In this document: positions 53,966 to 61,378 of the stretch, piece by piece
Position numbering within the stretch: the stretch's first letter is position 1
How the letters are laid out: each line of letters starts with the position of its first letter
Assembly (NCBI RefSeq): GCF_900095865.1
Contig: NZ_FMIZ01000007.1
Span: forward strand, 1,176,530-1,240,529
DNA length: 64,000 bases
DNA from: Massilioclostridium coli
GTDB lineage: Bacteria > Bacillota > Clostridia > Oscillospirales > Ruminococcaceae
Reading direction: 5' to 3'
Made by a program: the position numbers and the translations under genes
Notes under the pieces: model-generated
Told to the model about the DNA's origin: nothing
What the model saw: the letters and a program-made list of their open reading frames with translations, nothing else
Database searches by the model: none

Positions 53966-53999
53966 GGGGAGCTCATTGTTGATAAGCTCCCCCTTTTTT
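53966..53999 (+). other. Hairpin in frr-uppS gap with T stretch on the plus strand
   Basis: GGGGAGCT (53966-53973) and AGCTCCCC (53985-53992) pair perfectly and T6 follows on the plus strand. For the operon, read on the minus strand, this hairpin is preceded by an A stretch and so is not a normal terminator. It may stop antisense RNA or shape the uppS leader. Confidence 0.45.
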
Positions 54000-54008
54000 C
54001 GTTTCTTA

Positions 54009-54563
54009 CTAGATTTCCATAATTTCTTTTTCTTTTGCAGCCGCAATCTCATCGATAACTTTACAGAATTTATCAACAGAAACCTGTAATTTCTTTTCGC
54101 CATCTTTGATTTCGTCCTCACTGACGCCGCTTTCTTTTTTCAATGCCTTTAACTTATCCATATAATCCCGACGAATGTTACGGACAGCCACTTTTGCTTC
54201 CTCACGGAGTTTGTGAACATCCTTTACAATCTCTTTACGGCGTTCCTCTGTCAGTTGAGGGAAAGCAATGCGGATTACTTTACCGTCATTGGTTGGATTG
54301 ATCCCTAAATCAGAAGTTTGGATTGCTTTTTCAATCGCTTTTAAGCTGCTAGCATCCCAAGGACTAATTACCAGAATACGGGCTTCCGCTACCGAAACAG
54401 CCGCCATCTGGTTGATTTGGGTTGGCACACCATAGTAGTCTACCATAATTTTATCCAATACAGCAGGGTTCGCACGGCCAGCACGGATGGTGGTATATTC
54501 ATGCTCCAAACGGTCGGCGGTTTTTTGCATTTTTTCCTCTGCTTTTTTCAAAAGTTCTTTCAT
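54009..54563 (-). CDS. frr: Ribosome recycling factor
   Basis: Cytosolic factor that, with EF-G, splits the post-termination ribosome. At 184 residues it has family length: LEHEYTTIRAGRANPAVLDKIMVDYYG in the first part, RKEIVKDVHKLREEAKVAVRNIRRD in the second. GGAGG is eight bases before the ATG. It is 20 bases after pyrH. Confidence 0.97.
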   Translation of the reverse strand: MKELLKKAEEKMQKTADRLEHEYTTIRAGRANPAVLDKIMVDYYGVPTQINQMAAVSVAEARILVISPWDASSLKAIEKAIQTSDLGINPTNDGKVIRIAFPQLTEERRKEIVKDVHKLREEAKVAVRNIRRDYMDKLKALKKESGVSEDEIKDGEKKLQVSVDKFCKVIDEIAAAKEKEIMEI

Positions 54564-54582
54564 CTGTCTTTCCTCCTGTAAA

Positions 54583-55287
54583 CTATTTTACAATGGTTCC
54601 AATCGGCTCGCCCAAACCAGCCTTAACAATGTTTTCTGGCTGAGCCAAGTTAAATACCAGAATTGGAATATTATTGTCTTTGCACATGGCAGCCGCAGTG
54701 CTATCCATTACATTTAAACCTTTTGCGATTACTTCATCAAAGGTGAGATTATCATATTTTACAGCGTCGTCATATTTATTTGGGTCTTTGTCGTAAACAC
54801 CGTCTACCATGGTTGCTTTAAAAATGATGTCCGCTTCAATCTCAGCTGCACGCAACGCTGCCGCTGTATCCGTAGAGAAGAATGGGTTTCCAGTACCACA
54901 GCCAAAAATGACAATACGCCCTTTTTCCATATGGCGCATCGCCCGGTTGCGAATGTATGGCTCCGCTACTTCCTGCATGGTAATCGCGGTTTGTACCCGT
55001 ACAATCGCGCCCTGTTCTTCCAAAGCATCCGCCACGCCAAGAGCATTCATGGTGGTTCCCAACATACCAATATGGTCAGCGCGGGTACGGTCCATTGCCC
55101 CGCTGGAACGGCCCCTCCAGAAATTGCCCCCGCCTACTACGATGGCAACCTGTGTGCCCAAATCACTTAATTTTTTTATTTGTTCGCAAATTGGATTAAT
55201 TACATCATAATTCAGGCCGAATTTTTTATCGCCAGCTAAAGCTTCACCGCTTAATTTTAACAATACTCGCTTATATTTGGGTTCCAT
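54583..55287 (-). CDS. pyrH: UMP kinase (PyrH)
   Basis: Hexameric kinase that makes UDP from UMP. Its 234 residues carry LLKLSGEAL near the start, [11 protein letters not shown] and [14 protein letters not shown], and [10 protein letters not shown]-type residues near 165. GGAGG precedes the ATG. It is the first gene of the operon here. In many bacteria rpsB and tsf lie directly upstream; here no such genes are seen, and XRE genes lie there. Confidence 0.97.
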   Translation of the reverse strand: MEPKYKRVLLKLSGEALAGDKKFGLNYDVINPICEQIKKLSDLGTQVAIVVGGGNFWRGRSSGAMDRTRADHIGMLGTTMNALGVADALEEQGAIVRVQTAITMQEVAEPYIRNRAMRHMEKGRIVIFGCGTGNPFFSTDTAAALRAAEIEADIIFKATMVDGVYDKDPNKYDDAVKYDNLTFDEVIAKGLNVMDSTAAAMCKDNNIPILVFNLAQPENIVKAGLGEPIGTIVK

Positions 55288-55341
55288 GTGTTAAACCTCC
55301 ATCTTCTCAATATTGCGTTTTAGCAGATTAATCTAACCTAT

Positions 55342-55370
55342 ATTTTACATGAAATACAGGCAAATGTAAA
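55342..55370 (-). promoter_or_regulatory. Predicted sigma-A promoter of the pyrH-polC operon
   Basis: Minus-strand TTTACA (55365-55370), 17 bases, TAAAAT (55342-55347), about 55 bases before the pyrH start. Confidence 0.65.
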
Positions 55371-55543
55371 GTGCATTTCAATAACTTATCACAAAAATAG
55401 TGTGAATTTATGCAAAGCATTAACAAATACAACAAATTTTTCTATTTCTTTTGGTAATTGAACTACCAATCCTTTTTTATGGAAAAAATTTTTCCTATAA
55501 AAATAGTAAATAAAATGAAAAAATTCAAAAAGGCAGATAGACA

Positions 55544-55578
55544 AAAACAGGCTATTTTTCATACAAACAGCCTGTTTT
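55544..55578 (-). terminator. Terminator downstream of the first XRE gene
   Basis: AAAACAGGCT (55544-55553) pairs with AGCCTGTTTT (55569-55578), and flanking GATAG and CTATC could extend the stem. On the minus strand a T stretch follows. It lies about 130 bases past the XRE gene at 55709. The rest of the 55371-55708 gap shows no gene. Confidence 0.7.
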
Positions 55579-55708
55579 CTATCTGATTCCCTCAATAATT
55601 AGCAACTGATTATTCGTTACTATAAAAATGATAAATGACAAGAAGATATTTTCTGCTATACGAAAGATAGGTCCTATACAAAACATACAACCAGAAAGTA
55701 ATGTATTG

Positions 55709-55945
55709 TTATTCATCATCTAAGTCAAAAAATACTTTATCATCAAAAAAATCTTTCAGTTCTATGTTTAATCCCAGACAAATACGCAGAATTGTCAATA
55801 AAGTTGGGTTTTTACTGGTTCCATCTATTAAACTGTTTAACGTCGACTGTGGCATGCCAGATAACGTAGCCAATTTATTTAGCGTAATTTGCCTTTCATT
55901 ACACAAATTTAAAATTCTATATTTTACAGCTTGCTGTAAATCCAT
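55709..55945 (-). CDS. Small XRE-family regulator, copy 1
   Basis: A 78-residue helix-turn-helix protein. Start chosen at MDLQQAV (55945), eight bases after GAGG, because the neighbouring copy has exactly the same length. The HTH is at about 20-40 (LATLSGMPQSTLNSLIDG), then NPTLLTILRICLGLNIELKDFF, and the acidic tail DDKVFFDLDDE. About 80% identical to copy 2, so a tandem duplication. Repeated GATACA elements (55981-55986, 55995-56000) upstream may be operator sites. Confidence 0.88.
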   Translation of the reverse strand: MDLQQAVKYRILNLCNERQITLNKLATLSGMPQSTLNSLIDGTSKNPTLLTILRICLGLNIELKDFFDDKVFFDLDDE

Positions 55946-56017
55946 AATCATCACCTCTGTATCAATATAGCAAAATAAACGATACAACGTTACCGATACA
56001 GCGGTATTATGCCAGGA

Positions 56018-56254
56018 TTATTCATCATCTAAATCAAAAAACACCTCATCATCGAAAAAATCTTTGAGTTCTATTTGTAGCCCTAAGCATATGCGCAAAA
56101 TCGTTAATAATGTGGGATTTTTGCTTGTGCCATCTATAATACTGTTCACTGTTGATTGGGAGATTCCAGACAGCATAGCAAGGCCATTGATTGTAATATG
56201 GTTTTGTTCACATAGTTGCAAAATCCTCAATCTTACAGCTTCTGATAAATTCAT
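56018..56254 (-). CDS. Small XRE-family regulator, copy 2
   Basis: A 78-residue paralogue of copy 1, with LAMLSGISQSTVNSIIDG as the HTH and DDEVFFDLDDE at the end. The segment SKNPTLLTILRICLGL is identical in both copies. It is divergent from the small coiled protein at 56331, and the 76-base gap contains a perfect 18-base palindrome. Likely an autoregulated switch with its divergent neighbour. Confidence 0.9.
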   Translation of the reverse strand: MNLSEAVRLRILQLCEQNHITINGLAMLSGISQSTVNSIIDGTSKNPTLLTILRICLGLQIELKDFFDDEVFFDLDDE

Positions 56255-56301
56255 AACACCGCCTCCTTATAAACATAGTATAACAGCATTGCATCCCAAT
56301 A

Positions 56302-56319
56302 TTAACGATAAATCGTTAA
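56302..56319. promoter_or_regulatory. Perfect 18-bp palindrome between divergent small genes
   Basis: TTAACGATAAATCGTTAA, arms of eight bases around AA. Directly before the ribosome site of 56331 and in the promoter region of copy 2. This is a natural operator candidate for one of the XRE proteins. Confidence 0.7.
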
Positions 56320-56330
56320 GGAGGATTTAT

Positions 56331-56666
56331 ATGACGAAAGCTTTATTTGAAAATTTATTGGATCAATTAGAACAAGATTTACAGCTAGAAAAAAGTCATG
56401 ATTTTATTGGCGAATTATGTGAAGAAAGAGCCGAAATTATGCATATGGCCATTGTAAAAAACCAAGAGTACAAACAACACATGAACATTATAAAACAACT
56501 AAGAATGGAAATCCGAGATACTTTTCAGGATTATAGGCTGGTTTTTGAATACATTGAAAAATACGATAAAATAAAACGTGAAAACCAATATTTATATGAA
56601 AAACAGATGTATAAACATGGTGTTTATGACGGTATAATGCTCCTATTGGAGGGGATGAAAAAGTAG
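56331..56666 (+). CDS. Small charged helical protein of unknown function
   Basis: A 111-residue protein, AAGGAGG six bases upstream of the ATG. Very rich in Glu, Lys and Gln, almost entirely helical by appearance, with possible coiled coil (DLEQDLQLEKSHD type and KIKRENQYLYEKQMYKH). A longer upstream frame overlaps the opposite gene and is not used. No known family recognised. Being divergent from an XRE regulator and sharing an operator, it may be the regulated partner. A toxin-like role is possible but unproven. Confidence 0.75.
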   Translation: MTKALFENLLDQLEQDLQLEKSHDFIGELCEERAEIMHMAIVKNQEYKQHMNIIKQLRMEIRDTFQDYRLVFEYIEKYDKIKRENQYLYEKQMYKHGVYDGIMLLLEGMKK

Positions 56667-56775
56667 ATGATACCAGTTTTTTAGAATTGGAAAAAGACTT
56701 ATAAACAACAGGCTTGTTTGAAAAACAGCCTAAATAATATCCTTTTATTTTATTAGAAAAGGAACTGTGATTAAA

Positions 56776-56997
56776 ATGAATTTGAACGAAGCTGTTCAGC
56801 AACGCATATTAAATCTTTGCAAAGAAAAAAGTATTCCTCTTAATCAACTTACCTATTTATCCAATTTATCTCCAGCCGACCTGGAAGGATTAATCAACAA
56901 ATCAAAAGATATTGATATCATAACGACAAATAAACTCTGTGTTGCGTTTCAAATTTCATTAAAAGAATTTTTTGATGACGATCTATTTCGTAAGTAA
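56776..56997 (+). CDS. Small XRE-like regulator, copy 3 (diverged)
   Basis: About 73 residues, MNLNEAVQQRILNLCKEK, aligned to the start of copies 1 and 2. The HTH part is altered (TYLSNLSPADLEGLINKS) and the tail is shorter (LKEFFDDDLFRK). A GTG nine bases earlier is an alternative start nearer to AAAGGA. It points the opposite way to copies 1 and 2 and ends at a clear terminator. It keeps the fold but probably binds different DNA. Confidence 0.75.
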   Translation: MNLNEAVQQRILNLCKEKSIPLNQLTYLSNLSPADLEGLINKSKDIDIITTNKLCVAFQISLKEFFDDDLFRK

Positions 56998-57000
56998 TGA

Positions 57001-57033
57001 AAAAACAGGCTATATAGAACAGCCTGTTTTTTC
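57001..57033. terminator. Bidirectional terminator between copy 3 and birA
   Basis: AAAAAACAGGCT and AGCCTGTTTTTT form a perfect hairpin (57001-57033) with T stretches on both strands, fitting two convergent genes. Confidence 0.9.
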
Positions 57034-57044
57034 ATTTTATTCAT

Positions 57045-57953
57045 TCATAAACAGATGGTTTTTCCAGTGTTCTGCTCCACTGCCTGTAAGGTGTAATCTT
57101 CCGCAATGCCTGCATACTCCCAATCCCCTTCCGGCATGGATTGGAAACTATAATGGTGCCAATACTGCTGAAAAACAGACCCAAATTGTCCCTGGCAAAA
57201 CTGGTGATAGATAATGTCAAGATGGTTCAAAACCGCCGCTGCAAGCTGTTTCCGGTCCTGTTCCCGTTGGGTCACCAGCAACAAAGAGGTCATCCCATCC
57301 GGCAGTTCATCCTCATCCGCGTTGACCTGGATACCAATCCCCGCTATGGTATAATCTAGTTGCTCTATACTGCCGAAACTTTCCAGTAAAATCCCACATA
57401 GTTTTTTTCCGTGACAGTAAAGGGAGTACGGCCATTGGCACTGGATTTTTTCCTGGGTTACCTGTTCCAGCGCTAAGCAAACCGCGGTTTGTACACAAAT
57501 GGTGAGTTTCGGCAGCTGCATGACGCCGATTTCCGGGCGCAGCACAACTGAAAGATAAATCCCTTTTCCCGGAGCGGCTTCCCATTGGCTGTGTTTCTTA
57601 CCTCGGCCTTTCGTTTGATATTCGGAAATCACTACATGCCCTTCTGGCTGATTTTGTTCCGCCAGCTGTTTGGCGAAATCATTGGTGGAAGAAGTGTTGG
57701 TTAAATGATGGATAGAATAAGATAAAAATTTGGAGTGTAGTAAATCAGTCAATTCGGATTCAAACAAGATATCTGGTGTACCAACCAAGCGGTATCCCTT
57801 TCTGGTTTTGGATTCAATTACATAGCCCAGGGCTTCCAGTTGTTTAATCGACTTCCAAACCGCTGCCCTTGTCACCCCAAACCTCTGACTCAATTCCTCA
57901 CCCGAATGGTATTCATTCGATTGTTTTAACAGCTCCAATATCTTTTCTTTCAC
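57045..57953 (-). CDS. birA: Biotin-protein ligase/repressor BirA
   Basis: Bifunctional protein that attaches biotin to carboxylases and can repress biotin genes. I favour GTG at 57953 (302 residues): GGAGG lies eight bases upstream, whereas the ATG at 57968 overlaps that ribosome site. N-terminal winged helix (FGVTRAAVWKSIKQLEALGY) and a ligase domain with STNDFAKQLA and YQTKGRGKKHSQW, a variation of the usual GRGRxGRxW loop. The C-terminal SH3-like part looks short. Biotin genes are not in the window. Confidence 0.9.
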   Translation of the reverse strand: MKEKILELLKQSNEYHSGEELSQRFGVTRAAVWKSIKQLEALGYVIESKTRKGYRLVGTPDILFESELTDLLHSKFLSYSIHHLTNTSSTNDFAKQLAEQNQPEGHVVISEYQTKGRGKKHSQWEAAPGKGIYLSVVLRPEIGVMQLPKLTICVQTAVCLALEQVTQEKIQCQWPYSLYCHGKKLCGILLESFGSIEQLDYTIAGIGIQVNADEDELPDGMTSLLLVTQREQDRKQLAAAVLNHLDIIYHQFCQGQFGSVFQQYWHHYSFQSMPEGDWEYAGIAEDYTLQAVEQNTGKTICL

Positions 57954-58012
57954 CAGATACACCTCCATTTAAAATTAGTTCCATTTTATCATAAATGTCC
58001 CCTATCTTCAAC

Positions 58013-58041
58013 TTGCCGAATGAGCTGTTTTGGATTATAAT
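58013..58041 (+). promoter_or_regulatory. Predicted promoter of the 85-residue unknown gene
   Basis: TTGCCG (58013-58018), 17 bases, TATAAT (58036-58041), about 30 bases before the start codon. Confidence 0.55.
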
Positions 58042-58072
58042 AATAGATAATGTATTGTTTGGGGAGGAACTT

Positions 58073-58330
58073 ATGAAATACAAACACTTTGATATGCCAA
58101 ATTTAGATTATTTCCAGTTTAAAAATATATATAGTGGAAGTATCCATCAGGAATTCCAATATAAAATCTTTCCTATGGAAAACACCCTAAAAGCCGCTGT
58201 ATGGATTGGACCGTTCTGTTACGAAAAAAGCGAGTTATTGGCGGAACAGGAGTTTCCTCTGGACCAGGATGGTTTTGTTGCTTGCCTGGATTGGATTGAC
58301 CAGCAGTATAAAAACCAATCCCACCAATAA
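58073..58330 (+). CDS. Small protein of unknown function
   Basis: An 85-residue protein with GGGGAGG five bases before the ATG; a longer frame from 57995 has no ribosome site. Sequence MKYKHFDMPNLDYFQFKN, later WIGPFCYEKSELLAEQEFPL and CLDWIDQQYKNQ. No membrane segment, some aromatic residues, mildly acidic. I do not recognise a family. It lies divergent from birA. Confidence 0.7.
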   Translation: MKYKHFDMPNLDYFQFKNIYSGSIHQEFQYKIFPMENTLKAAVWIGPFCYEKSELLAEQEFPLDQDGFVACLDWIDQQYKNQSHQ

Positions 58331-58426
58331 ACCAACTTTTTATTTTGATTTTTTGAGCGGGCTATTTCAGATAATCCCCGCTCTTTTCTTATTTTACGCC
58401 AAATTAAAGAAATTTTAATCCAAATA

Positions 58427-58461
58427 ACAAACTGCCAGTAAAAAATCTACTGGCAGTTTGT
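58427..58461. terminator. Terminator between the unknown gene and the DUF2798 gene
   Basis: ACAAACTGCCAGTA (58427-58440) and TACTGGCAGTTTGT (58448-58461) are a perfect 14-base hairpin, 17 bases past the stop of the minus-strand gene. Confidence 0.85.
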
Positions 58462-58478
58462 CTTGACTATAACAAGCA

Positions 58479-58994
58479 TTATTCCGCAAATCCATTTTGT
58501 ATCATTTCCCGTTCTATCGATTTTTCTTCCTTATGATTGGTACGACTAAAAATACAGCGGAAAATCCATCTGCAAAGTGGACCTACCACAAATATCTGCA
58601 ATGGAAAGGCAATAATAAAGTTGAGTACCATAGCTTGAATCCATATCACTAAAATATTGACTGTTAACCCGCTGGACTCAATTGTTCCCAACAGACTCAT
58701 CAGTGGAACCATAGTACAAACAGTAAATGTTTGGATGCACAAAATTTTGAAAATAGGTCTATCCTGCGGCAACGCTATCCGCAAAGCAAGGTATTTTGCT
58801 GTCCTACTGGCGATAAAAAAGGCACATAAAAACCCGATCAGCCATTCCAACGGAAATGATATCGCCGCATGAACAAAAGTACCATACTGCAATCCGCCTG
58901 TATGAAGCGCTACATTGTATACTCCCATAAGAAAAATCATACAGCCAGAGGTTAATAAAGTAAAAATAAACTCTTGAAATTTTGTTTTTGGCAT
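58479..58994 (-). CDS. DUF2798 family membrane protein
   Basis: A 171-residue protein, started at MPKTKFQEFIFTLLTSG (58994) because AAGGAGG lies five bases upstream; a longer frame to 59042 would include the upstream hairpin. Four membrane helices are visible (about 10-30, 43-62, 80-100, 120-145). The pattern FVHAAISFPLEWLIGFLCAFFIA and FPLQIFVVGPLCRWIF fits DUF2798, small proteins of unknown role. Behind a short leader that is almost only a terminator hairpin. Confidence 0.8.
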   Translation of the reverse strand: MPKTKFQEFIFTLLTSGCMIFLMGVYNVALHTGGLQYGTFVHAAISFPLEWLIGFLCAFFIASRTAKYLALRIALPQDRPIFKILCIQTFTVCTMVPLMSLLGTIESSGLTVNILVIWIQAMVLNFIIAFPLQIFVVGPLCRWIFRCIFSRTNHKEEKSIEREMIQNGFAE

Positions 58995-59013
58995 AAAAAT
59001 CCTCCTTAAAAAG

Positions 59014-59057
59014 TAAAAAAATGCCGCCCAACCGTCCGACAATGGTTAGGCGACATT
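59014..59057 (-). terminator. Leader terminator/attenuator ahead of the DUF2798 gene
   Basis: On the minus strand AATGTCGCCTAACC pairs with GGTTGGGCGGCATT (14 pairs, two of them G-U only on this strand), loop of 10, then T6. It sits 20-60 bases before the start codon. TATAAT boxes at 59071-59076 and 59091-59096 lie just upstream, so the leader may be only about 20-30 bases before the hairpin, a very short attenuator. Confidence 0.75.
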
Positions 59058-59209
59058 TAATGTCTTAATTATTATAACAGTTTCTTTTTTATTATACCAT
59101 AGGAATAACAAACAAAAATAGTTTGATTGTTTTATACAACTAAAATAAAATTATTTTCTTTCGTATGGTCATCCTTTTTCCTCAAATAATAAATTTGAGG
59201 TGATTTAAC
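59058..59209. other. Divergent control region before a small broken gene
   Basis: Minus-strand -10 candidates as above. On the plus strand TTGATT and TAAAAT with spacer 17 (about 59122-59150). CCTCAAAT (59180-59187) pairs with ATTTGAGG (59193-59200), and this stem covers the GAGG ribosome site of the small gene at 59210. Confidence 0.55.
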
Positions 59210-59398
59210 ATGGGGTATCAAAATCTGAATGAACTAATCCAAAATAGCAAAACTTCCTGCGATTACTTTTATTATTTACCAGTGAAAACACAAATTCGAT
59301 TTTACTAATCACAAGATTCTAGCCACACATTGTCTAACTTACACGCTACTGTAGATCAAGTAGAACGCTATTCAAATCCGGTTAAGTGGCTTGTTTAA
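59210..59398 (+). pseudogene. Small gene broken by an in-frame stop
   Basis: A 63-codon frame begins ATG (nine bases after GAGG) and gives MGYQNLNELIQNSKTSCD, YFYYLPVKTQIRFY, then TAA at codon 33, and continues in the same frame as SQDSSHTLSNLHATVDQVER to a second TAA at 59396-59398. The layout, helix, then LPV, then helix, resembles small proteins seen in gut Clostridia, but I cannot verify a family. Either a 32-residue peptide or a decayed gene. Neighbouring sequence holds nothing else to 59443. Confidence 0.45.
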
Positions 59399-59443
59399 AA
59401 GAATACAAGCCTTAAAATAGGTTATACTGAAACTACCAGCTTG

Positions 59444-60187
59444 TTATACCAACTGAATATACTGTTTGCTGGCGTAACCAACTTGACCATTGTATTCTAC
59501 CACATACCAATCCTGCCAACTGCCATATATTTTTACTCGGGAGCCATTTGGTATTGTAGTTTTTATATCAGCAATTACAGACGGCTTATTTCTCAAATAT
59601 AAACCGCCGCTCGTGACATTAACAACCCCATTTTTAGTACCTTGTGGTTCAATAAATGGAATTCCAAAATATTCAGTCAAAGACAGAACTACATTTCGGG
59701 CAATTGTTCCAATATTATTGGTAATCCACGCAGCGTCTTCCGGATTATCATGGTAAGCAAATTCGATTAATACCGCTGGAAATCTAGTTTTTGTTACTTC
59801 CCCTAAATAAGTGGTAGTACGTGTTTGTACCTTATCTGGCAAAGGATAAATCGCCTTTAAATTATCAGCAAAAATATCGGCAGCCCGTTTTCCATTGATA
59901 CTTCCCGGGTAATAATAAACGTCTGTACCACGGTACTTTCCCGCATCGCTCTCCGGTGCCGCATTGGAATGTAACGATAAATAAAAATCAAAATTTCCAT
60001 CTTGGTTTGCCTGACGGATGGAAGATGCGGCAGTCATTTGCGGAGTATTCCGTACAAATTCTATTCCACTGGCATAAAGATAAGGCTCCATAGCATCTGC
60101 GATTAAATTCATGTAATATTCTTCTGTTCCGCCACTCACATAAGTATTGTATTCCTGGGTGGACGGACTTAAATAGATTCTAGGCAT
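59444..60187 (-). CDS. N-acetylmuramoyl-L-alanine amidase (Amidase_3) with SH3b domain
   Basis: A 247-residue protein. Residues about 1-180 form an Amidase_3 domain: a metal Glu in GGTEEYYMN, His in YLSLHSNAA, and catalytic Glu in VLIEFAYHDN. The first His of the usual DPGHGG motif is missing; the protein starts PRIYLSPSTQEYNTYVS instead. Residues 188-247 form a SH3b domain (GGLYLRNKPSV, IPNGSRVKIYGSW). No signal peptide, so it may act in the mother cell or be released by lysis. GGAGG precedes the ATG. Confidence 0.88.
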   Translation of the reverse strand: MPRIYLSPSTQEYNTYVSGGTEEYYMNLIADAMEPYLYASGIEFVRNTPQMTAASSIRQANQDGNFDFYLSLHSNAAPESDAGKYRGTDVYYYPGSINGKRAADIFADNLKAIYPLPDKVQTRTTTYLGEVTKTRFPAVLIEFAYHDNPEDAAWITNNIGTIARNVVLSLTEYFGIPFIEPQGTKNGVVNVTSGGLYLRNKPSVIADIKTTIPNGSRVKIYGSWQDWYVVEYNGQVGYASKQYIQLV

Positions 60188-60276
60188 ACAAAACCTCCTA
60201 TCAAACTGGTTTACTCTATTCTATGTAAAAAACCAGCTATAATGTTACATAATCATCATTAAAAAGGAGAATTTTT

Positions 60277-61209
60277 ATGATTTGCAGCATCATTGATATT
60301 GGTTCCAATACCATTCGGCTTTCTGTTTACCAACTACAGGAAGGAACCATTATTCCTTTATTGCATAAAAAAACTATGGCTGGGCTGGCTAGCTATATTC
60401 AGGATGGATGTATGTCTGAAGAAGGGATCCACACTGCTATCCGTGTATTAAATCAATACCGATCCCTACTAGAACACCTTTCTATTCAACAAGTATCTGT
60501 ATTCGCGACTGCCTCTTTACGAGAAATCTCCAACACCATCCAAGCAGTAAAGATGATCCAAAAAGAAACGGGTTTTCTAATTGATGTCATTTCTGGTAAA
60601 CGAGAAGCTATTCTGGACTTTTTAGGTGCTACCCATATTTTAGATATGAAAGAAGGTATCCTGGTAGATATTGGAGGTGGCAGCACAGAATTGGTTTCTT
60701 ACCAAAATGCATCTATCCTGCAAGCCTCCAGTATGGAGGTGGGTTCCTTGGGATTATTTACTCAATTTGTCGGTAAACTTTTTCCCACCAAAAAGGAACA
60801 GAAAAAAATCCGGGATTATGTCAAAAAACAACTAGATAAACAAAAAGATTTTCGGGATAGTCAATTTCCAGCTTTATGTGGTGTAGGCGGAACTATCCGT
60901 GCAACTTTAAAACTAAACAACTCATTTTTTCAACAACCAGATGAAAACAAATCAATTCCAGCAAAAAATGTAAAAAAATTACTCAAACAACTTAGCCAAA
61001 TGGAACCTGAAGTACTACGAAAAGTTTTGAAAGTAATTCCAGACCGGATCCATACAATCATTCCTGGAATGATTGTTCTACAAACAATGATAAAGCATTT
61101 TGGCTGTGAGGAAATCCAGGTCAGCCCTTATGGTGTGAGGGAAGGTTACCTTTACCAGAAAATTCTCAAAGAAGGCAGAATGGATTCATCCAATACAAAA
61201 CCTATTTAA
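60277..61209 (+). CDS. Ppx/GppA family exopolyphosphatase/pppGpp phosphatase
   Basis: A 310-residue ASKHA-fold phosphatase. Opening SIIDIGSNTIRLSVYQ, ATASLREISN (about 75), and ILVDIGGGSTELVSY (about 130) are family motifs; VSPYGVREGYLY ends the core. Without the HD domain it may be an exopolyphosphatase or a (p)ppGpp phosphatase, or both. AAAGGAG precedes the ATG. Single gene. Confidence 0.92.
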   Translation: MICSIIDIGSNTIRLSVYQLQEGTIIPLLHKKTMAGLASYIQDGCMSEEGIHTAIRVLNQYRSLLEHLSIQQVSVFATASLREISNTIQAVKMIQKETGFLIDVISGKREAILDFLGATHILDMKEGILVDIGGGSTELVSYQNASILQASSMEVGSLGLFTQFVGKLFPTKKEQKKIRDYVKKQLDKQKDFRDSQFPALCGVGGTIRATLKLNNSFFQQPDENKSIPAKNVKKLLKQLSQMEPEVLRKVLKVIPDRIHTIIPGMIVLQTMIKHFGCEEIQVSPYGVREGYLYQKILKEGRMDSSNTKPI

Positions 61210-61342
61210 AGTTAAAATACCAATCACCAACTTCATATTTTTTCGCTTGCTTATCTAGTATATCAAATCGAATTGTTTAGAAACAAACGATATGGAAACC
61301 CGTTATTTTTCATTTAGCAGGATGCTTTTAAACTAACTTATT

Positions 61343-61378
61343 AAAAAGCTGTGTATTCATTCCAATATACAGCTTTTT
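61343..61378. terminator. Terminator between the Ppx gene and the 61379 gene
   Basis: AAAAAGCTGTGTATT and AATATACAGCTTTTT form a near-perfect hairpin with T stretches on both strands, ending one base before the stop of the convergent gene. The gap 61210-61342 has nothing else. Confidence 0.85.

Noticed and set aside
53966-53999. Terminator inside the frr-uppS operon
   Set aside because: The T stretch is on the plus strand; for the minus-strand operon the hairpin is preceded by A's, so it should not stop it.
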